From NCBI GenBank assembly GCA_051005135.1, contig JBPCJQ010000046.1, forward strand, positions 1 through 24,532: DNA of 24,532 nucleotides, written 5' to 3'. Below, one piece after another: positions 20,973 to 24,532 of the stretch. A program made the position numbers and the translations under genes. The notes beneath the pieces are model-generated. The model was given only the letters and a program-made list of their open reading frames with translations, had not been told where the DNA came from and made no database searches. The DNA comes from DATAQC01 sp051005135. Lineage in GTDB: Bacteria > Actinomycetota > Acidimicrobiia > Acidimicrobiales > AC-14. Positions within the stretch are counted from its first letter, which is position 1, and every line of letters starts with the position of its first letter.

Positions 20973-21704
20973 TCACCTCGTGTCCGCCTCGCCCAGCTCT
21001 TCGAGTAGGCGCCGCTCGTCGTCGGTCAACCCCCCCCTGGCGTCCAGAAGATCGGGGCGACGGTCGATGGTGCGGCGCAGGGCCTGGGCCCGGCGCCAAC
21101 GGGCGATGCGACCGTGGTCGCCTGAGCGCAGCACCTCGGGTACTTCCCAGCCCCGCAGCTCGGCGGGGCGGGTGTAGTGGGGGTACTCGAGCAGGCCCGA
21201 CGCGAACGACTCCTCCTCGGCCGAGGCGGCGTTGCCCATCACGCCCGGCACCAGCCGGGTGACCGCCTCCACCACCACCAGGGCGGCGGCCTCCCCCCCC
21301 GCCAGCACGTAGTCACCGATCGACAGCTCGTCGTCGACCAGGTGCTCCCGCACCCGCTCGTCGACGCCCTCGTAGCGCCCGCAGAGCAGGGAGAAGCCGG
21401 GGCCGGCGGCCAGCTCGGCGGCCATCGACTGCTCGAAACGCCGCCCGCTCGGCCCCAGCAGGAACAGAGGACGGGGCGGGCCGACTTGCTCCACTGCCCG
21501 GAAGACGGGCTCGGCGGTGAGCACCATCCCGGGGCCGCCGCCGAAGGGCGTGTCGTCGACGGAACGGTGACGATCCGAGGTGTACTGGCGCAGGTCGTGC
21601 ACGGCCACGCTCACGACGCCCTGGTTGCGAGCCCGGCCCAGCAGGCCGATATCGAGCACGGGTTCGAGGATCTGGGGCAGCACGGTGAAGACATGGACGT
21701 CCAT
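20973..21704 (-). CDS. trmD: tRNA (guanine-N1)-methyltransferase TrmD
   Basis: TrmD makes m1G37 in tRNAs with G36, preventing +1 frameshifting, using SAM. The 243-residue product starts MDVHVFTVLPQILEPVLDIGLLGRA, contains DDTPFGGGPGMVL, and has the deep trefoil knot that binds SAM: LLGPSGRRF, LLCGRYEGVDERV and SIGDYVLAGGEAA. The C-terminal domain includes PHYTRPAELRGWEVPEVLRSGDHG and the Arg-rich helix. The ATG at 21704 is the family start, 11 bases after rimM, with no good Shine-Dalgarno, so it is probably coupled. Confidence 0.97.
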   Translation of the reverse strand: MDVHVFTVLPQILEPVLDIGLLGRARNQGVVSVAVHDLRQYTSDRHRSVDDTPFGGGPGMVLTAEPVFRAVEQVGPPRPLFLLGPSGRRFEQSMAAELAAGPGFSLLCGRYEGVDERVREHLVDDELSIGDYVLAGGEAAALVVVEAVTRLVPGVMGNAASAEEESFASGLLEYPHYTRPAELRGWEVPEVLRSGDHGRIARWRRAQALRRTIDRRPDLLDARGGLTDDERRLLEELGEADTR

Positions 21705-21715
21705 GGGCGCCCAGC

Positions 21716-22180
21716 TCAGTCGTCGAGCAGGCCGGCCGGGGGGTCCACGATGACGGTTCCGTCGGGACGCCGCTCGACGACGAAAGTGAGAGGAACGAGG
21801 CGGCCGTCGCTGAGCACGAGCAGATCCGAGGCTGGGTTGGCCTCGACCGCCTCCACTGGACCGTGGTCGATGCCGCCGACGTCGACCACTCGGGACCCGA
21901 TGAGCTCGTGCACCCACAGGACATCGTCGTCGTCGGCTTGGGCGTCGGCCGACAAGACCCGGCCCCGCAGGCCCTCGGCGCCGTCGCAGCCCTCGACGCC
22001 CGCAAAGGTGACGATCCACCGACCCTGGTGTGGCCGCGAGGCCACCACCTCGAGGGGGCCGTCGTCTGTGCTGAGCACCGAGCCGGCGGCCAGTCGGACT
22101 TCGGGGCGGTTGCTCACCAGGTCGACTACTACCTCACCGCGCAGGCCGTGGGGCTTGACCACGAACCCCACCTCGAGCAT
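21716..22180 (-). CDS. rimM: Ribosome maturation factor RimM
   Basis: RimM binds uS19 and helps 30S head assembly. The 154-residue product begins MLEVGFVVKPHGLRGEVVVDLVSNRPE, the family hallmark, followed by the first barrel (about 1-80) and the PRC-barrel (about 85-150; HELIGSRVVDV...DLLVLSDGRLVPLTFV). It ends somewhat short of the usual 165-175 residues. It lies 5 bases after the KH-protein gene and 11 before trmD. Confidence 0.95.
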   Translation of the reverse strand: MLEVGFVVKPHGLRGEVVVDLVSNRPEVRLAAGSVLSTDDGPLEVVASRPHQGRWIVTFAGVEGCDGAEGLRGRVLSADAQADDDDVLWVHELIGSRVVDVGGIDHGPVEAVEANPASDLLVLSDGRLVPLTFVVERRPDGTVIVDPPAGLLDD

Positions 22181-22185
22181 CGGCT

Positions 22186-22500
22186 TCAGTCGACGATGTC
22201 AACGTCGGCTTGGATGCCCTCCTTGGCGCCCGCGGCCCGTACAACCGTGCGGATGGCCTGGGCCACCCGGCCCCGCCGTCCGATCACCCGCCCCATGTCG
22301 GACGGGGCCACGTGGAGGCGCAGCGACAAGCCTCCGCGGCCCTGCTCCGCCTCCACCACCACGGCATCGCCGTCTTCAACTATCGAGCGAGCCAGGTACT
22401 CCAGCACGGCGCGGGGGATCGCGCCGACCGCCCTGTTGGCGTCATACTCGTCGCCAACGAGCCCGCCCCGCGGATCGTCGGCCTGGCCCGTCTCGCTCAC
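22186..22500 (-). CDS. khpA: KH-domain RNA-binding protein, KhpA type
   Basis: A 104-residue protein ending in a single KH domain (about 30-104) with the GxxG loop VIGRRGRVAQAIRTV (GRRG at 74-77). KhpA-type proteins are small RNA chaperones encoded next to rpsP. The domain is family-typical: AIPRAVLEYLARSIVEDGDAVVVEAE...LSLRLHVAPSDMG. About 28 extra residues (VSETGQADDPRGG...) precede it. The GTG at 22500 overlaps the rpsP TGA (GTGA) and is the only ordinary start near. Coupling to rpsP is likely. Confidence 0.92.
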   Translation of the reverse strand: MSETGQADDPRGGLVGDEYDANRAVGAIPRAVLEYLARSIVEDGDAVVVEAEQGRGGLSLRLHVAPSDMGRVIGRRGRVAQAIRTVVRAAGAKEGIQADVDIVD

Positions 22501-22766
22501 GACGAGGCCGGGGCGGCGAACTGCTCCCATGCTCCGGAGATCTTCAGGAGCTTCTGCACCGGCTCGGTGGGCTGTGCCCCCTGGCGCAGCCATGCCACCG
22601 CCTTGTCGTTGTCGATCTTCACCACCGATGGGTCGGCACGGGGCTCGTAGGTGCCGATGGCCTCGATGAAGCGGCCGTCACGGGGCGAGCGCCCGTCGGC
22701 CACCACCAGGCGGTAGGTGGGCTGACCCTTCTTCCCCATGCGCATGAGGCGGAGCTTTACTGCCAT
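22497..22766 (-). CDS. rpsP: 30S ribosomal protein bS16
   Basis: bS16 is an early-assembling 30S protein. The 89-residue product shows the family sequence MAVKLRLMRMGKKGQPTYRL, VVADGRSPRDGRFIEAIGTYEPR, then KIDNDKAVAWLRQGAQPTEPVQKLLKISG. It is slightly longer than E. coli S16 (82), as usual in Gram-positives. GAGGAAG lies upstream of the ATG. First of the rpsP-KH-rimM-trmD-rplS group, 36 bases after ffh. Confidence 0.97.
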   Translation of the reverse strand: MAVKLRLMRMGKKGQPTYRLVVADGRSPRDGRFIEAIGTYEPRADPSVVKIDNDKAVAWLRQGAQPTEPVQKLLKISGAWEQFAAPASS

Positions 22767-22802
22767 GTTTTTCTTCCTCTGGTCTCGGTGTGGGTGCGGG
22801 GC

Positions 22803-24134
22803 CTAGCCCAGGCCAGGTATGCCCAGGCCGCTTACGCGGCCTTTGGCACCCTTGCCCCGACCCAACATCTTCATCATCTTCTGCATGTCCTTGAACTGCT
22901 TGAGGAGCTGGTTGACCTCGTTGGTGGCGACGCCGCTTCCCCTGGCCACCCTAAGGCGGCGAGAACCGTTCATGATCTCGGGCGAGCGGCGCTCCTCCAG
23001 CGTCATCGACTTGATGATGGCCTCTATGCGGGCTACCTCTCGATCGTCGATCTCGGCCTTACGCAGCTCCTTGGGTATCCCGGGCAGCATACCGACGATG
23101 TTCTGCAACGGCCCCATCTTCTTCACCTGTTGCATCTGGTCGAGGAAGTCCTCGAGGGTGAAACGACCCGACTGGAGCTTGGCTGCCGCTGCCTCCGCCT
23201 CGTCACGGTCGTAAGCCGCCTCCGCCTTCTCGATGAGGGTGAGGACGTCGCCCATGCCCAAGATGCGCGACGCCATCCGGTCGGGGTGGAAAGCCTCGAA
23301 GTCGGCCAGCTTCTCCCCCACCGACGCGAACGCGATGGGCTTGCCGATCACCTCCTTCACCGACAGGGCGGCACCACCGCGGGCGTCGCCGTCGAGCTTG
23401 GAGAGGATGACGCCGTCGATCTCGAGCACGGAGTGGAACGACTCGGCCACGTTGACCGCGTCTTGGCCGGTCATGGCGTCGACCACCAGGAACGTGTAGT
23501 CGGGCTGGACAGCCTTCGAGATGTCGCGGGCCTCGTCCATCAGCTCGTCGTCGACGTGGAGGCGGCCCGCGGTGTCGACGATCAGCACGTCGCGTCCCAG
23601 GCGGCGGGCTTCCTCCAGGGAGCTGGCGGCCACCGACACCGGATCGGTGGCTTCGCTGTACACGGGTACGCCGGCCTGGCCGCCGAGCACTCGTAGCTGC
23701 TCCACCGCCGCCGGGCGCTGCAGATCGGCGCCCGCCAGTATGGGATTGCGGCCCTGCTGTTTGAACCAGCGGGCCAGCTTGGCCGCCGCCGTGGTCTTTC
23801 CCGAGCCCTGGAGCCCTGCCAGCATCACCACGGTCGGTGGCCGGGAGGCGTAGGTGATGCGCAGGGTCTCCCCGCCGAGACTGCCGATCAGCTCGGAGTG
23901 GACGATCTTGATCACCTGCTGGGCCGGCGTCAGGCTGGCCGACAGGTCAGCGGCCAGGCACTGCTCGCGGATGCGGCCGATCAGGCCCTTGACCACCTTG
24001 AAGTTCACGTCGGCCTCGAGCAGGGCCAGGCGGATCTCCCTCAGGACCTCGTCGACCTCCGCCTCGCCCATGCGCCCGCGCCCGCGCAGGCGCTTGAATA
24101 TGGCGTCGAAGCGGTCGGACAACGAGTCGAACAT
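22803..24134 (-). CDS. ffh: Signal recognition particle protein Ffh
   Basis: Ffh with 4.5S RNA targets nascent membrane proteins to FtsY. The 443-residue product has the N-domain helices (1-95), the G-domain with GLQGSGKT (107-114), ADLQRPAAVEQL, DTAGR (187-191) and SKLDGD (245-250, the nucleotide-specificity motif). The Met-rich M-domain follows (about 295-430; DFLDQMQQVKKMGPLQNIVGMLPG, SRRLRVARGSGV, KQFKDMQKMMKMLG). The Gly-rich end is short. The ATG at 24134 has only a weak GGGCGGG upstream; the 160 bases before it hold no gene. The transcript may begin near the start codon. Confidence 0.97.
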   Translation of the reverse strand: MFDSLSDRFDAIFKRLRGRGRMGEAEVDEVLREIRLALLEADVNFKVVKGLIGRIREQCLAADLSASLTPAQQVIKIVHSELIGSLGGETLRITYASRPPTVVMLAGLQGSGKTTAAAKLARWFKQQGRNPILAGADLQRPAAVEQLRVLGGQAGVPVYSEATDPVSVAASSLEEARRLGRDVLIVDTAGRLHVDDELMDEARDISKAVQPDYTFLVVDAMTGQDAVNVAESFHSVLEIDGVILSKLDGDARGGAALSVKEVIGKPIAFASVGEKLADFEAFHPDRMASRILGMGDVLTLIEKAEAAYDRDEAEAAAAKLQSGRFTLEDFLDQMQQVKKMGPLQNIVGMLPGIPKELRKAEIDDREVARIEAIIKSMTLEERRSPEIMNGSRRLRVARGSGVATNEVNQLLKQFKDMQKMMKMLGRGKGAKGRVSGLGIPGLG

Positions 24135-24294
24135 GTCCCGCCCAGGCTAGTGGCCTCGTAGGCAGCGGCGATCGACGGTGGTCGGCGTGGTGCAGGCGAC
24201 GGCGCAGTCCCCCAGGCGAACGGGGCGTCCACGAGTTCGTCGGATCAAGGGCCGCCAGTCTGTCTGGGCATCCGGAGGCCGACGGGGTCCCCTT

Positions 24295-24532
24295 TCAGCC
24301 GACGGTGATCAGCTCACCGTCTTCGTCTTCGAAGGTGACGGTGTTCGGCCCTGGGGTCGGGGGTGGTGGTGGCTCTTCGGCCTTGGGTGGAGTCGGGTTG
24401 AAATAGACCCAAGCGGGATCGAAGGTATCGCCGCTGGGATGCACCCAGTGGCCTGTGGCCTTCACCTCGGTGGGTGGACGGGGCCGCCCGCACGGGGCGA
24501 TGGGGCTTCCCCGGGCGTCGGTGAACACCAGC
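24295..24532 (-). CDS. C-terminal end of an unidentified gene (cut by window edge)
   Basis: The frame is open from the right edge to a TGA at 24295, giving 78 residues. It reads LVFTDARGSPIAPCGRPRPP, then GHWVHPSGDTFDPAWVYFNP, a Pro-rich spacer and an acidic end (TFEDEDGELITVG). I do not recognise it firmly. The Trp-x-His-Pro-Ser-Gly and WVYFN pattern recalls C-termini of DUF222/HNH endonuclease-like proteins common in actinobacteria, but no HNH motif is in view. A GTG at 24528 could also be its start. The 160 bases between this stop and ffh show no gene. Confidence 0.4.
   Translation of the reverse strand, partial: LVFTDARGSPIAPCGRPRPPTEVKATGHWVHPSGDTFDPAWVYFNPTPPKAEEPPPPPTPGPNTVTFEDEDGELITVG

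Noticed and set aside
21177..23696. 839-codon plus-strand open frame opposite ffh, rpsP, the KH gene, rimM and trmD
   Set aside because: Antisense shadow in GC-rich DNA; the opposite strand holds recognisable essential genes over the whole length and its own translation resembles no family.
24135..24294. Possible tRNA or small RNA gene upstream of ffh
   Set aside because: No T-loop consensus or acceptor-stem pairing was found.

Overview
The window is about 24.5 kb of very GC-rich DNA, densely packed with bacterial housekeeping genes. Nearly all are on the minus strand, so transcription runs from high to low coordinates. Gene order (ffh, rpsP, KH protein, rimM, trmD, rplS, DUF2469, yraN, comM, dprA, xerC, M23-like gene, rpsB, tsf, pyrH, frr, cdsA, dxr, rseP, ispG, rimP, nusA, ylxR, infB) is the conserved actinobacterial backbone. 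DUF2469, the mycobacterial-type RpiB and the M23-like gene upstream of rpsB point the same way. A deep-branching actinobacterium, perhaps of class Acidimicrobiia, is an inference; no rRNA is present to settle it. Compared with the usual order, lepB and rnhB are missing between rplS and DUF2469, and rlmN is missing between cdsA and dxr.

Right part (20.2-24.5 kb): the tail of an unrecognised gene at the window edge, then ffh (signal recognition) and the rpsP-KH-rimM-trmD-rplS group (ribosome assembly and tRNA m1G37 methylation), followed by DUF2469 and yraN. A small plus-strand unit at 19.2-19.85 kb breaks the run: a 45-residue membrane peptide overlapping rpiB, with a promoter placed for a leaderless transcript. 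It separates yraN from comM-dprA-xerC (DNA uptake, processing and recombination).

Middle part (9.1-15.3 kb): a two-gene envelope unit encodes a secreted protein that joins a degenerate M23 domain to an alpha/beta-hydrolase, and a PQQ-propeller lipoprotein. A structured leader then precedes rpsB-tsf-pyrH-frr (translation and UMP kinase).

Left part (1-9.1 kb): cdsA (phospholipid precursor), dxr and ispG (MEP isoprenoid pathway) flanking rseP (intramembrane protease), and a PIG-L-type deacetylase with its own likely promoter. A hairpin with a T-run precedes the rimP-nusA-ylxR-infB operon. infB is cut off by the left edge.

The most unusual features are in initiation regions. The nusA start region is duplicated 50 bp upstream, making a 17-codon leader ORF that overlaps both rimP and nusA. 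ylxR has no ordinary start and seems to begin at AUA overlapping the nusA stop. dxr appears to start at CUG and infB at UUG. Two tandem hairpins carrying Shine-Dalgarno-like sequence sit between ylxR and infB. No tRNA, rRNA, CRISPR array, insertion sequence or prophage was seen.
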